From positions 1 to 64,000 of the forward strand of contig NZ_FNCJ01000013.1 in NCBI RefSeq assembly GCF_900100735.1: a DNA stretch of 64,000 nt, in the 5' to 3' direction. Shown piece after piece: positions 8,253 through 18,387 of this stretch. Within the stretch, counting starts at the first letter, position 1; every line of letters starts with the position of its first letter. Both the position numbers and the translations under genes were made by a program. The stretch comes from Paraburkholderia phenazinium. GTDB taxonomy: Bacteria; Pseudomonadota; Gammaproteobacteria; Burkholderiales; Burkholderiaceae. Under the pieces are notes generated by a model, which saw only the letters and a program-made list of their open reading frames with translations, had not been told where the DNA came from and ran no database searches.

Positions 8253-8753
8253 ATGCCCGCCTCCCCTGCCGCACCCGCACTGCGCGTGGTCCTCGATTCG
8301 AACGTATGGATCGACATCCTCGTATTCGACGATCCGCACACGCGGCCCATCCGCGCCGCCCTCGAGAGCGGCGCGCTCGTAGCGTTGATCGACGCCCGCT
8401 GTCTCGCGGAACTCACCTACGTGCTCGACTATCCGCAGTTCGCCAAACGCGAGGTCGACAAGTCGGCAGCGCTGGCCACGGTGACGCGCCTCGCGCAACG
8501 GGTCGAACCGCAGCCCACGCCCGCGGAGACGCCGGCCGACAATGCACGCCCGCTGCCGAAGTGCAAGGACCGCGACGACCAGAAGTTCCTTGAACTGGCC
8601 CACGCCGCGCAAGCCGACTGGCTGGTGTCGAAGGACCGCGCGGTGCTGAAACTGGCGCGCCGCATCGCCCGCGACTTCGATTTCCAGATCGCCCAGCCGG
8701 CGCCGTTCGTGGCCGCCTGCGCGCTGCAAGCCGAGGAGCCCGCGCCGGCCTGA
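8253..8753 (+). CDS. PIN-domain protein (putative toxin, no antitoxin seen)
   Basis: A 166-residue protein of the PIN-family 'putative toxin component' group. The acidic metal-binding set expected of a PIN ribonuclease is present: Asp15 (VLDSNVWID), Glu53 (LAELTYVL), the Asp106/108/109 cluster (CKDRDDQKF) and Asp128 (VSKDRAVL). No small antitoxin-like gene lies on either side: upstream there are 56 bases to yaaA, downstream 78 bases to the aminotransferase. It is therefore either an orphan toxin-like RNase or a housekeeping nuclease. Start: ATG 8253, right at the yaaA promoter region. Confidence 0.8.
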   Translation: MPASPAAPALRVVLDSNVWIDILVFDDPHTRPIRAALESGALVALIDARCLAELTYVLDYPQFAKREVDKSAALATVTRLAQRVEPQPTPAETPADNARPLPKCKDRDDQKFLELAHAAQADWLVSKDRAVLKLARRIARDFDFQIAQPAPFVAACALQAEEPAPA

Positions 8754-8831
8754 CGCGCGCGTTGCGCGCCGATTCCCTACAATCGAGCTTCACCCTGTCT
8801 TCAAGACCACCGCCTAAGCACCGATAGCGCC

Positions 8832-10004
8832 ATGAATGCACCGCACGACACGCCGATGATCCCATCGTTTCCGTCCCGTCTGCCGGACGTGGGCACCACC
8901 ATTTTCACTGTGATGAGCGCGCTCGCCGCGGAAAAAGGGGCCGTGAACCTCGGCCAGGGCTTTCCGGACTTCGGTTGCGATCCGCGGATCGTCGATGCGG
9001 TGGCAACGGCCATGCGTGACGGCCACAACCAGTACCCGCCAATGGCAGGCGCGGCGCCGCTGCGCCAGGCCATCGCGGACAAGATCGCCAGCCTGTACGG
9101 CCGCCGCTATGACGCGAACAGCGAAATCACCGTTACGGCGGGGGCCACCCAGGCGCTTCTGACCGCGATTCTGTGCACGGTGCACCCGGGCGACGAAGTA
9201 ATCGTGATCGAGCCGAACTACGACAGCTACGTGCCCTCAATCGAGCTGGCGGGCGGCAAGCCGGTGTTCGTCACGCTGGAAGCGCCTGAGTACCAGATCC
9301 CGTTCGACAAGCTCGCCGCCGCGATCACGCCGAAAACCCGCCTGTTGCTGATCAACACGCCGCACAATCCGACCGGCACAGTCTGGCGCGCCGAGGACAT
9401 GCGCAAGCTCGAAGAAATCGTCCGCGGCACCAACGTGCTGATTTTGTCGGATGAGGTCTACGAGCACATGGTGTACGACGGCGCGCCGCACGAGAGCGTC
9501 GCGCGCTATCCGGAGCTTGCGCAACGCAGCTTCGTGGCGTCGAGCTTCGGCAAGACCTATCACGTAACGGGCTGGAAGGTGGGCTACGTGGCCGCGCCCG
9601 CTGCGCTCACCGCCGAATTCCGCAAGGTCCATCAGTTCAACGTGTTCACGGTGAACACGCCGATGCAGGTCGGGCTCGCCGAGTACATGCGCGACCCGGC
9701 GCCGTATCTGGACCTGCCCGCCTTCTATCAGAAGAAACGCGATTTCTTCCGTGCCGGCCTCGCCAACACGCGCTTCAAGCTGCTGCCGTGCACTGGCACT
9801 TACTTCCAGTGCGTCGACTATTCGGCTATCAGCGACCTGCCCGAAGCCGAGTTCGCGCAATGGCTGACCGGCGAAATCGGCGTGGCGGCGATTCCGGTGT
9901 CGGCGTTCTATCACGAGTCGCATAACTCAGGTGTGGTGCGCTTCTGCTTCGCGAAGCAGGAAAGCACGCTCGCCACCGCGCTCGACCGGCTGGCGCGCCT
10001 CTAG
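8832..10004 (+). CDS. PLP-dependent aminotransferase (YbdL-like methionine aminotransferase)
   Basis: A 390-residue fold-type I class I/II aminotransferase. The Schiff-base lysine is Lys241 (SSFGKTYHVTGWK); TPHNPTG (176-182) and Asp207 (LSDEVY) complete the cofactor pocket. The GWKVGY motif and opening QGFPDF match the methionine aminotransferase YbdL and kynurenine aminotransferase-like group, which pass the amino group of methionine or aromatic residues to 2-oxoacids. Substrate assignment is by family only. It is a single-gene unit ending at a GC-rich hairpin (10056-10085). Confidence 0.85.
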   Translation: MNAPHDTPMIPSFPSRLPDVGTTIFTVMSALAAEKGAVNLGQGFPDFGCDPRIVDAVATAMRDGHNQYPPMAGAAPLRQAIADKIASLYGRRYDANSEITVTAGATQALLTAILCTVHPGDEVIVIEPNYDSYVPSIELAGGKPVFVTLEAPEYQIPFDKLAAAITPKTRLLLINTPHNPTGTVWRAEDMRKLEEIVRGTNVLILSDEVYEHMVYDGAPHESVARYPELAQRSFVASSFGKTYHVTGWKVGYVAAPAALTAEFRKVHQFNVFTVNTPMQVGLAEYMRDPAPYLDLPAFYQKKRDFFRAGLANTRFKLLPCTGTYFQCVDYSAISDLPEAEFAQWLTGEIGVAAIPVSAFYHESHNSGVVRFCFAKQESTLATALDRLARL

Positions 10005-10055
10005 GATGATACCCGCGATGCCGCGAACGAAACTGCGTTCTGCGCCATCGCAAGC

Positions 10056-10085
10056 GGCAGCGGCGCGCGCTTACGCGCCGCTGCC
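10056..10085. terminator. GC-rich hairpin between convergent genes
   Basis: A perfect 12-bp stem (GGCAGCGGCGCG with CGCGCCGCTGCC) has a 6-base loop. There is no clear T-run, so it may act as a weak terminator or only as an RNA 3'-end stabiliser. Confidence 0.5.
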
Positions 10086-10152
10086 TTACGGAAGGGGTGC
10101 AAGCCGTTCAGGCCTATCGGACGAACGAGGCAATTCGAGCTGCACCAGCCCC

Positions 10153-10800
10153 TCACGCCTTCGCCGTTGCCGCGATATAAGCCTTGCGATCCGCCGTCAC
10201 GCGCTGTGCCGCGGGCCGTTCGCCGATCACCTTCACATAACGCTTCCAGTCCACGCCGGCATCGAGCAGAAAGTCGCGGCCGTAGATGGTCTGCGTCGCC
10301 ATGCCGACCAGCGGCAGGCTCACGAACGCAGCTATATCAGCCGCACCGAATTTGGCCCCGCGCAGAAACGGGTCAAACTTCGCGAGCCGCTTGAAGCCAG
10401 TGATATGACGCGTCAGCAGCTTTTCCACCCGTCCTTTGGTCGCATCGGTCACCGTGCCGCCGAAAAAGGCTTCCTTGTAGAGATCGCGCGCCACCAGTTC
10501 CAGGTGAAGGTCGACGAACGTAATCAGCTCGCGCTCTTTGGCGGCTTCCCACCGATCGGCGGAAAAAATCCCCTTCTCGGGAAAGCGCGCGTGCAGGTAC
10601 TCGACGATCGCCTGCGATTCGCACAGGTCGCCCTGCTCGGTCTGAATGAACGGCACCTTGCCGAGCGGCGAGTGCATGAGCAGCGACTCTTCCTGGCTCG
10701 TCATCACGAAGGACTCCTCGAACGGAATGCCATGTTCGAGCAGCACGAATTTGACTTTGTTGTAGTAGTTAGACAGCGCAAAGCCGCACAGTTTGATCAT
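10153..10800 (-). CDS. glutathione S-transferase family protein
   Basis: A 215-residue soluble GST. The N-terminal thioredoxin-like half (1-78) carries the glutathione-site motif GKVPFIQ followed by LCESQAIVEYL; the C-terminal half is helical. The start ATG 10800 has GGAG seven bases upstream. It is divergent from the 3-hydroxyacyl-CoA dehydrogenase gene, and the shared intergenic space holds a 12-bp palindrome (10882-10893). The substrate is unknown; a GST beside an aromatic or fatty-acyl-CoA gene set could detoxify a reactive intermediate, which is only inference. Confidence 0.85.
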   Translation of the reverse strand: MIKLCGFALSNYYNKVKFVLLEHGIPFEESFVMTSQEESLLMHSPLGKVPFIQTEQGDLCESQAIVEYLHARFPEKGIFSADRWEAAKERELITFVDLHLELVARDLYKEAFFGGTVTDATKGRVEKLLTRHITGFKRLAKFDPFLRGAKFGAADIAAFVSLPLVGMATQTIYGRDFLLDAGVDWKRYVKVIGERPAAQRVTADRKAYIAATAKA

Positions 10801-10881
10801 CGGGTGTCTCCTTCTGACTGGTGGTCGGAACCGCTCATTGAAATCGAACCGGCGGCCTTTGTATCAATCATCCAGTAAATT

Positions 10882-10893
10882 GCACGATCGTGC
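10882..10893. promoter_or_regulatory. 12-bp perfect palindrome, candidate regulator site
   Basis: GCACGATCGTGC lies 34 bases upstream of the favoured start of the dehydrogenase gene and 82 bases upstream of the divergent GST gene. The inner ACG-N2-CGT spacing is that of many TetR-family operators. Confidence 0.45.
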
Positions 10894-10926
10894 TATTCTA
10901 AAATAACCATGGAGTCGAGTAACCCA

Positions 10927-12492
10927 ATGACCTCTCGCAATTACAGCATCGAGACTATCGGCATTGTCGGAACAGGCGCGATGGGGCGCGGCATCGCACA
11001 GATCGCGGCGCTAGCGGGCCTGACGGTCCGTTTGTACGACACCAATCCGGCCGCCGTCGGTGCGGCGCGCGACTACCTCGCCGAGACCTTCGCCAAGCTC
11101 ACCGCCAAAGGCAAGCTCGACCAGGCCCGCTCGCTCGCGGCGCTCGCCAACGTCACCGGCGCACAAACCGTCGGCGATCTCGCGGACTGCGATCTGGTGG
11201 TCGAGGCCATTGTCGAAAAGCTCGACGTCAAGCGTAATCTCTTTCGCGAACTGGAAACCGTCGTCAGCGGCCGTTGCGTGCTGGCGTCGAATACCTCGTC
11301 GCTGTCGATCACGGCGATTGCGGCGGGCTGCACCGACCCGTCGCGCGTGGTCGGCTATCACTTCTTCAATCCGGTACCGCTCATGAAGGTCGTCGAAGTA
11401 ATCGACGGCTTGCGCAGCGACCCCGCCGCCGGCGATGCGCTGATGGCGCTCGCGCGCCGCATGGGCCACACACCGGTGCGCGCGAAGGATATGCCGGGCT
11501 TCATCGTCAATCACGCCGGCCGCGGCATGAATACCGAGGGCCTGCGCGTAGCGGGCGAAGGTGTCGCGAGCTTCGTTGAGATCGACCGCATCATGCGCGA
11601 GCAGGCGGGCTTTCGCCTCGGGCCGTTCGAACTGCTCGACCTGACTGCGCTCGATGTATCGCATCCGGTGATGGAATCGATCTATCACCAGTTCTACGAA
11701 GAGCCGCGCTTCACGCCGTCGCCGATTACCGGCACGCGGCTCGCGGGTGGCCTGATCGGCCGCAAGACGGGCGAAGGTTTTTATCGCTACGACGACGGCA
11801 AGCAGCAAGTGCCTGAAGAAGCGCCCGCGCCGACGGAATTGCCCACGCGCGTGTGGGTCAGCAAGCGCTACCCCGAAGCAAGCGAAGCTTTGCTGCAACT
11901 GATCGCCAAGACCGGTGTCGCGCTCGATGAAGGCGACACACCGGCCGCAGACTCGCTCATCCTCGTCACACCGTTTGGTCACGATGCGACCACGGCTGCC
12001 GTCGACGAAGGTCTCGATGCGCGCCGCGTCGTTGCCGTAGACACACTGTTCCCGCTCGTCGCCGCGCAACGCCGCACCTTGATGACCACACCTGCTACGA
12101 CCCGTAGCGCACGCGACACCGCGCACGCGTTGCTGGCCGCCGACGGCATTCCCGTAACCGTGATCCGCGATTCGACCGGTTTCGTGGCGCAGCGCGTGGT
12201 GGCGACGATCGTCAACATCGGCTGCGATATCGCGCAGAAGCAGATTGCCACGCCCGAAGACATCGACCTCGCAGTCACGCTCGGTCTCGGCTATCCGCGC
12301 GGCCCGCTCGCGCTCGGCGACGCACTCGGCGCGCAAACCATTCTCACGATTCTGCGCAACATGTTCAGCGTGCTGGGCGACCCGCGCTATCGTCCGTCGC
12401 CGTGGCTCGCGCGGCGTGCGCAACTGGGTCTGTCGCTGACCCAGGGCGATGCAGCAGATGCTATCGATGCACAGCCGGAGAGCCAGTCATGA
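10927..12492 (+). CDS. 3-hydroxyacyl-CoA dehydrogenase (PaaH-like, two-domain)
   Basis: A 521-residue NAD-dependent dehydrogenase that oxidises 3-hydroxyacyl-CoA to 3-oxoacyl-CoA. The Rossmann motif GTGAMGRG is at residues 15-22; SNTSSLS and GYHFFNPVPLMKVVEV form the catalytic region with its His. The C-terminal helical domain is duplicated (residues about 185-285 and 415-500), the 500-residue layout of PaaH/PaaC of phenylacetate breakdown. ATG 10927 is preferred to ATG 10909 because a purine-rich GGAGTCGAG precedes it. The next gene overlaps by 4 bases (ATGA), so the two are translationally coupled. No other paa genes are in the window, so phenylacetate use is not proven. Confidence 0.85.
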   Translation: MTSRNYSIETIGIVGTGAMGRGIAQIAALAGLTVRLYDTNPAAVGAARDYLAETFAKLTAKGKLDQARSLAALANVTGAQTVGDLADCDLVVEAIVEKLDVKRNLFRELETVVSGRCVLASNTSSLSITAIAAGCTDPSRVVGYHFFNPVPLMKVVEVIDGLRSDPAAGDALMALARRMGHTPVRAKDMPGFIVNHAGRGMNTEGLRVAGEGVASFVEIDRIMREQAGFRLGPFELLDLTALDVSHPVMESIYHQFYEEPRFTPSPITGTRLAGGLIGRKTGEGFYRYDDGKQQVPEEAPAPTELPTRVWVSKRYPEASEALLQLIAKTGVALDEGDTPAADSLILVTPFGHDATTAAVDEGLDARRVVAVDTLFPLVAAQRRTLMTTPATTRSARDTAHALLAADGIPVTVIRDSTGFVAQRVVATIVNIGCDIAQKQIATPEDIDLAVTLGLGYPRGPLALGDALGAQTILTILRNMFSVLGDPRYRPSPWLARRAQLGLSLTQGDAADAIDAQPESQS

Positions 12493-13277
12493 GCGCCGAA
12501 CTGCTCACCTCGCGCCCCGCTGAAAGCGAATCGACACTCGTCCTGACGCTCTCTAACCCCGGTGCGCGCAACGCCCTGCATCCCGACATGTACGCGGCGG
12601 GCATCGAGGCGCTCGACAGCGCCGAGCGCGACCCATCGGTACGCGCCGTGGTTATCACGGGTGCGGACCAGTTCTTCTGCGCCGGTGGCAACCTGAACCG
12701 GCTGCTGGAGAATCGCGCGAAAGATCCTTCTGTGCAGGCACAAAGCATCGACCTGCTGGGCGAATGGATCGCGGCCCTGCGTTCGTCGTCGAAGCCAGTG
12801 ATCGCAGCAGTCGAAGGCGCTGCGGCCGGCGCGGGCTTTTCGCTGGCGCTGGCGTGCGACCTGCTGGTCGCCGCCGACGATGCGAAGTTCGTGATGTCAT
12901 ACGCGCGCGTCGGCCTGACGCCGGATGGCGGCGGCTCGTGGTTCCTTGCCCAGGCGCTGCCCCGCCAGCTCGCCACTGAAGTCCTGCTCGAAGGCAAACC
13001 GATCGGCGCCGCACGCCTCCACGAACTCGGCGTGATCAACCGGCTCGCCAAACCCGGCACGGTGCGTGAGACCGCCATCGCCTGGGCCGACGATCTCGGC
13101 AAGATTTCGCCGAACGCCACAGCCCGCATCAAAAGCTTGATCGCCGCGGCCGGCACGCAGCCGCTCACCGATCATCTGGTGGCCGAACGCGACAACTTCG
13201 TCGCTTCGCTGCATCACGGCGACGCGCTCGAAGGCATCACCGCGTTCCTCGAAAAGCGTGCCCCCAAATACAAGTGA
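12489..13277 (+). CDS. enoyl-CoA hydratase/isomerase (PaaG-like)
   Basis: A 262-residue crotonase-fold protein. The oxyanion-hole segments are FFCAGGNLNRL and GAAAGAGFSLALACD. At the usual second catalytic Glu position it has VGLTPDGGGSW; Asp in this PDGG motif is typical of PaaG-type isomerases (ring-opened or epoxide-phenylacetyl-CoA and 3-enoyl to 2-enoyl-CoA shifts) rather than of standard hydratases. It overlaps the PaaH-like gene by 4 bases, so the pair probably works in one beta-oxidation-type pathway. Whether its substrate is aromatic or aliphatic cannot be settled from sequence alone. Confidence 0.8.
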   Translation: MSAELLTSRPAESESTLVLTLSNPGARNALHPDMYAAGIEALDSAERDPSVRAVVITGADQFFCAGGNLNRLLENRAKDPSVQAQSIDLLGEWIAALRSSSKPVIAAVEGAAAGAGFSLALACDLLVAADDAKFVMSYARVGLTPDGGGSWFLAQALPRQLATEVLLEGKPIGAARLHELGVINRLAKPGTVRETAIAWADDLGKISPNATARIKSLIAAAGTQPLTDHLVAERDNFVASLHHGDALEGITAFLEKRAPKYK

Positions 13278-13309
13278 GCCCAACCCGCGAGCGAGCCAGC
13301 GAGACCGAC

Positions 13310-14029
13310 ATGCCTGAATACCAACTGCCGAAGCGGCGCCGCATCTACCTGATGCGCCATGGCGACGTGACGTACTTCGACGCCAGCGGGCGCGCCATCG
13401 ACCCCGAAACGGTGCCGCTGAACGCCCACGGCCGCGACCAGGCGAGCGCCGCCGGACATGCGTTCGCTGCCCACCAGATTCGTTTCGATCGGGTGATCGT
13501 CAGCGGCTTGCCACGCACCGTCGAAACCGCACAGCGCGTGCTGGCCGAAACCCATCAGCACATCGATCTCGAAGTCGAATCTGCGTGGCAAGAGATTCGC
13601 GGCGGCAAACTGAGCGATATCCCGGCCACCGACATCGAAGCGGCGTTCCTCAGCGTATTCGATGGCGTGGTCCCCGAGAGCACACGCTTTCTTGGCGGCG
13701 AGACGATCGGCGAGCTGTTCGACCGTGTGCTGCCAGCGCTTGCGACACTGCGCGAGGATCCGTCGTGGGACACCGTGCTGCTGGTCCTGCATGGCGGCGT
13801 GAATCGCGCCCTCCTCTCGCACGCCGTCACGGCAGGCGGCCGCACCTTCTTCGGCCATCTGTCTCAAGCCACCGGCTGCATCAATGCGCTGGACGTAGGC
13901 GACGCTCCGCACGACTGGGTGCTGCGCATGCTCAACTACTCCCCGCCGTCGCCGCTGCATCGCGACGTGCGGAACACGACAATGGAAATGCTCTACGCCC
14001 AGTTCCTTCAATACAAGCGCGAGGCGTAG
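13310..14029 (+). CDS. histidine phosphatase family protein
   Basis: A 239-residue phosphoglycerate-mutase-like phosphatase. The phosphohistidine motif is LMRHGDV (Arg16-His17-Gly18); the second His appears in LVLHGGVNRALLSH near residue 165, and a substrate-site Arg lies in SGLPRTVETAQ. The start ATG 13310 is chosen because the family sequence begins there; a longer frame overlaps the upstream gene. It sits between crotonase and kinase genes with gaps of 32 and 23 bases, so probably in one transcript. A phosphatase beside a kinase acting on acyl-CoA substrates is noteworthy. Confidence 0.85.
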   Translation: MPEYQLPKRRRIYLMRHGDVTYFDASGRAIDPETVPLNAHGRDQASAAGHAFAAHQIRFDRVIVSGLPRTVETAQRVLAETHQHIDLEVESAWQEIRGGKLSDIPATDIEAAFLSVFDGVVPESTRFLGGETIGELFDRVLPALATLREDPSWDTVLLVLHGGVNRALLSHAVTAGGRTFFGHLSQATGCINALDVGDAPHDWVLRMLNYSPPSPLHRDVRNTTMEMLYAQFLQYKREA

Positions 14030-14052
14030 CGAACACTCAACTGGAGGAGACA

Positions 14053-15159
14053 ATGGGCGAAGCCACGAAGACGGGCGAACCTGAGCACAAACCGGACTAC
14101 TCTGCATTCGAGGGCACGCGTCCGGTTACCGAGCGGCAACGCTTCGACAGCGACGCGCTCGCTGCATGGCTGGCACAGCATGTAGACGGCTTTGCCGGGC
14201 CGCTCACCGTCGAGCAGTTCGCGGGCGGCCAGTCGAATCCCACCTTCAAGCTGATTACGCCGTCGCGTACCTACGTGATGCGTGCCAAGCCCGGACCCAC
14301 GGCGAAACTGCTGCCGTCCGCGCACGCGATCGAGCGCGAGTACCGCGTCATGCATGCGCTCGCCGGCACGGATGTGCCGGTCGCGCAGATGCTCGCGCTG
14401 TGCGAGGACGAAAGCGTGGTCGGCCGTGCGTTCTACGTGATGGAGTTCGTCGAGGGCCGCGTGCTGTGGGATCAGTCACTGCCCGGCATGACGCCCAATG
14501 AACGCGGCGCCATCTACGACGAGATGAACCGCGTGATCGCGGCGCTGCATAGCGTCGATGTGGCCGCGATCGGTCTCGCCGACTACGGCAAGCCGGGCAA
14601 TTACTTCGCGCGGCAGATCGGCCGCTGGAGCAAGCAGTATCTCGCCTCCGAAACCGAACCGATCGAAGCCATGACACGCCTGATCGAATGGCTGCCGCAG
14701 CATATGCCGGATGAGACCGGCGCGCGCGTCTCGATCGTCCACGGCGACTACCGGCTCGACAACCTGATCTTCCATCCGCATGAGCCGCGCGTGCTGGCCG
14801 TGCTCGACTGGGAGCTGTCGACGCTCGGCGACCCGCTCGCCGACTTCGCCTATCACTGCATGGCTTGGCACGTCGATCCGGCGCAGTTCCGCGGCATTGC
14901 AGGGCTCGACTGGGCCGCGCTCGGCATCCCCGACGAAGCGCAGTATGTGGTGCGCTACTGCGCGCGCACTGGCCTCGAAATTCACGGCGACTGGAACTTC
15001 TATCTGGCCTACAACATGTTCCGGATTGCGGCGATCCTGCAAGGCATCATGAAACGCGTCGTCGACGGCACCGCGGCGAGCGCCCAGGCGCTCGATGCAG
15101 GCCGGCGCGCAAGGCCCATGGCGGAGCTCGCCTGGCGCTACGCGCAGAAAGTGCGCTAA
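14053..15159 (+). CDS. APH-type phosphotransferase (LvaA / ACAD10-kinase-like)
   Basis: A 368-residue aminoglycoside-phosphotransferase-fold kinase. The glycine-rich loop region GGQSNPTF (59-66) is followed by ATP-site Lys79 (MRAKPG); the catalytic loop is HGDYRLDN (230-237) and the metal-binding Asp lies in LDWE (251-254). GGAGG nine bases upstream supports ATG 14053. Such kinases encoded next to an acyl-CoA dehydrogenase correspond to the kinase half of animal ACAD10/ACAD11 and to bacterial LvaA, which phosphorylate the 4-hydroxyl of 4-hydroxyacyl-CoAs. The acyl-CoA dehydrogenase follows 30 bases later. Antibiotic resistance is unlikely in this context. Exact substrate is inferred. Confidence 0.8.
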   Translation: MGEATKTGEPEHKPDYSAFEGTRPVTERQRFDSDALAAWLAQHVDGFAGPLTVEQFAGGQSNPTFKLITPSRTYVMRAKPGPTAKLLPSAHAIEREYRVMHALAGTDVPVAQMLALCEDESVVGRAFYVMEFVEGRVLWDQSLPGMTPNERGAIYDEMNRVIAALHSVDVAAIGLADYGKPGNYFARQIGRWSKQYLASETEPIEAMTRLIEWLPQHMPDETGARVSIVHGDYRLDNLIFHPHEPRVLAVLDWELSTLGDPLADFAYHCMAWHVDPAQFRGIAGLDWAALGIPDEAQYVVRYCARTGLEIHGDWNFYLAYNMFRIAAILQGIMKRVVDGTAASAQALDAGRRARPMAELAWRYAQKVR

Positions 15160-15189
15160 CCGACACCCCCGTCATCCGCGAGGTTTCAC

Positions 15190-16449
<1,260 letters not shown>

Positions 16450-16597
16450 TCATTCGGCACCGACCGCCACGCGGTGGCCCCGCGGCGGTCCGGCAGCCGC
16501 TCTGCAGCATTGCCCGATCTATGCTCTAATTTTTGCCTGCTTCGGCGCCGCGTGATGCGGCGCCGCTTCCATGCAAGTAACCTAAATCGGAGCCACG

Positions 16598-17299
16598 ATG
16601 ATCGACGTCTATAGCTGGGCGACCCCGAACGGCCATAAGGTTCACATCATGCTCGAAGAGACGGGGCTCGCGTATACCGCGCACCCGGTCGACATCGGCG
16701 CCGGCGACCAGTTCAAGCCTGAATTTCTCGCCATCAGTCCGAACAACAAGATTCCCGCCATCGTCGATCCGGACGGCCCGAAGGGCGCCGACGGCAAGCC
16801 ATTCTCGCTGTTCGAGTCGGGCGCGATCCTGATCTATCTGGCCGAGAAAACCGGCAAGTTCCTGCCTGCCGATCCGGCCGGGCGCTACGCGACACTGCAG
16901 TGGCTAATGTTCCAGATGGGCGGCATCGGTCCGATGCTCGGGCAGACGCATCATTTCCGCATCTACGCGCCAGAACCGATCGAATACGCGATCAACCGCT
17001 ATACGAATGAAACGCGGCGTCTGTATGGCGTGATGGACACGCAACTCGGCAAGACCCGCTATCTCGCTGGCAACGACTATACGATTGCAGATATTGCGTC
17101 GTTCCCCTGGACACGCTCGTGGCAAAACCAGGGTATCGAACTGGATGCGTTTCCGAATGTGAAACGCTGGCACGAAGAGATCGCCGCGAGACCGGCTGTG
17201 CTGCGCGGCGTCGAGGTGCTGGCTTCGGCGCGCAAACCGTTGATGGACGATAAGGCCAGAGAAGTGCTGTTCGGTGCGACGCAGTACGCCAAGCACTGA
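16598..17299 (+). CDS. GSH-dependent disulfide-bond oxidoreductase (YfcG/YghU-like GST)
   Basis: A 233-residue Nu-class GST-like protein. The opening ATPNGHKVHIMLEE, then SPNNKIPAIVDPDGP and SLFESGAILIYLAEKTG, match E. coli YfcG, which uses two glutathiones to reduce disulfides. The helical half contains GGIGPMLGQTHHF, also typical. GGAG upstream (16589 region) supports ATG 16598. It is separated from the acyl-CoA dehydrogenase gene by 148 bases and converges with a MaoC gene across an imperfect hairpin. Confidence 0.85.
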   Translation: MIDVYSWATPNGHKVHIMLEETGLAYTAHPVDIGAGDQFKPEFLAISPNNKIPAIVDPDGPKGADGKPFSLFESGAILIYLAEKTGKFLPADPAGRYATLQWLMFQMGGIGPMLGQTHHFRIYAPEPIEYAINRYTNETRRLYGVMDTQLGKTRYLAGNDYTIADIASFPWTRSWQNQGIELDAFPNVKRWHEEIAARPAVLRGVEVLASARKPLMDDKAREVLFGATQYAKH

Positions 17300-17314
17300 G
17301 ATTCAGCGGAGAAC

Positions 17315-17352
17315 GGATTGCGTGGACGGCAAAGAAGCCGTCGGCGCAATCC
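17315..17352. terminator. imperfect hairpin between convergent genes
   Basis: An 8-bp outer stem (GGATTGCG with CGCAATCC) and a 6-bp inner stem (GACGGC-like with GCCGTC) are separated by a 2-base bulge pair and a short A-rich loop. It lies between the GST and the convergent MaoC gene. No T-run follows on either strand. Confidence 0.45.
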
Positions 17353-17433
17353 ATAAGAGTCGTATCCCGCGCTGCGAATCTGTAGGGACGCTATTAAGGA
17401 GTGGCTACGAAACTGCCACTCGTCCGGCCAGCG

Positions 17434-17898
17434 CTAGAAGTAATGCCGCGTGATGAATTCTGCCACGCACACCGGCCACTCACTGCCCTGCCGTTCGAGC
17501 GACACGTTCCACACCACCTGCACGCCAGCCTCCTCCACATCGTCCACGCTCGCCACGGCGAACCGCGCCCGAATCTCGGAGCCGACCGGCACCGGAGCAG
17601 TAAACCGCACCCGGTTCAGACCATAGTTGACGCCCATCCGCTGCTTGAGCGTCACGGTCTTTTCCAGCAACCCCGGAATCAACGACAAGGTCAGAAAGCC
17701 ATGCGCGATCGGCCCGCCAAACGGCGATTCGCGCCGCGCCCGTTCCGGGTCGACGTGAATCCATTGATGATCGCCGGTTGCATCGGCAAACCCGTTCACG
17801 CTCGCCTGCCCGATGCTCAGCCAATCGCTCACGAGCGGCTCGCCGCCCACTAGCGAACGGAGTGCCTGTGCATCGAGCGCGACCGCCTCGCGCTTCAT
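17434..17898 (-). CDS. MaoC-family (R)-specific enoyl-CoA hydratase
   Basis: A 154-residue hot-dog-fold protein. The hydratase-2 motif is clear: FADATGDHQWIHVD (catalytic Asp43 and His48) followed by GGPIAHGFLTLSLIP. It would hydrate 2-enoyl-CoA to (R)-3-hydroxyacyl-CoA. The ATG at 17898 overlaps the stop of the upstream MaoC gene by 4 bases (ATGA), so the two are probably translated together and may form a heteromer. It is the last gene of the DUF1178-acyl-CoA dehydrogenase operon. Confidence 0.85.
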   Translation of the reverse strand: MKREAVALDAQALRSLVGGEPLVSDWLSIGQASVNGFADATGDHQWIHVDPERARRESPFGGPIAHGFLTLSLIPGLLEKTVTLKQRMGVNYGLNRVRFTAPVPVGSEIRARFAVASVDDVEEAGVQVVWNVSLERQGSEWPVCVAEFITRHYF

Positions 17899-18353
17899 GC
17901 GCTTGCCCCCGGATGCCGCAAGCCAAACAGCGCTTTCGAGCGCACGGTAATGACCGTCTCGCCGTGCTGGTTGATCCCCGCCCATTCGGTGGAGACGATG
18001 CCACGGTCCGGCTTGCTCGACGACACGCGCTTGTCGAGAACTGCATTCGTCATGCGGATCGTATCGCCGACCCGCACCGGCTTGAACCAGCGGATTTCAT
18101 CGACACCCGGCGAACCCATCGACGTCGAGCCGGCCAGCACATTGCGCACCAACAGCCCCATCAACACCGAACAGGTATGCCAGCCGCTCGCGATCAGACC
18201 GCCGAACTGCGACTCCGCCGCAGCAGCGTCGTCGACGTGAAACGGCTGCGGATCGAACTGTTCGGCAAACCGAACGATCTCGTCATGGGTGAACGTATGC
18301 TCACCGCATTCGACCACCGATCCAACCTGCATATCCTCGAAACTCAATCCCAT
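17895..18353 (-). CDS. MaoC-family dehydratase
   Basis: A 152-residue hot-dog-fold protein with probable catalytic Asp34 and His39 (EQFDPQPFHVD) and the family segment GGLIASGWHT. It differs from its neighbour in having the wider 'AEQFDP' form seen in MaoC dehydratases acting on bulky acyl-CoAs. It is encoded 34 bases after the PimD-like gene and overlaps the next MaoC gene by 4 bases. Tandem MaoC genes next to a two-subunit acyl-CoA dehydrogenase recall pathways for dicarboxylic, branched or ring-derived acyl-CoAs. Confidence 0.85.
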   Translation of the reverse strand: MGLSFEDMQVGSVVECGEHTFTHDEIVRFAEQFDPQPFHVDDAAAAESQFGGLIASGWHTCSVLMGLLVRNVLAGSTSMGSPGVDEIRWFKPVRVGDTIRMTNAVLDKRVSSSKPDRGIVSTEWAGINQHGETVITVRSKALFGLRHPGASA

Positions 18354-18387
18354 TCTGACACCTCACTTGTTCTGACTAGCCACGCGA

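Noticed and set aside
14053..15159. Aminoglycoside resistance gene
   Set aside because: The fold is APH-like, but the context is acyl-CoA metabolism and the kinase is paired with an ACAD10/11-type dehydrogenase.
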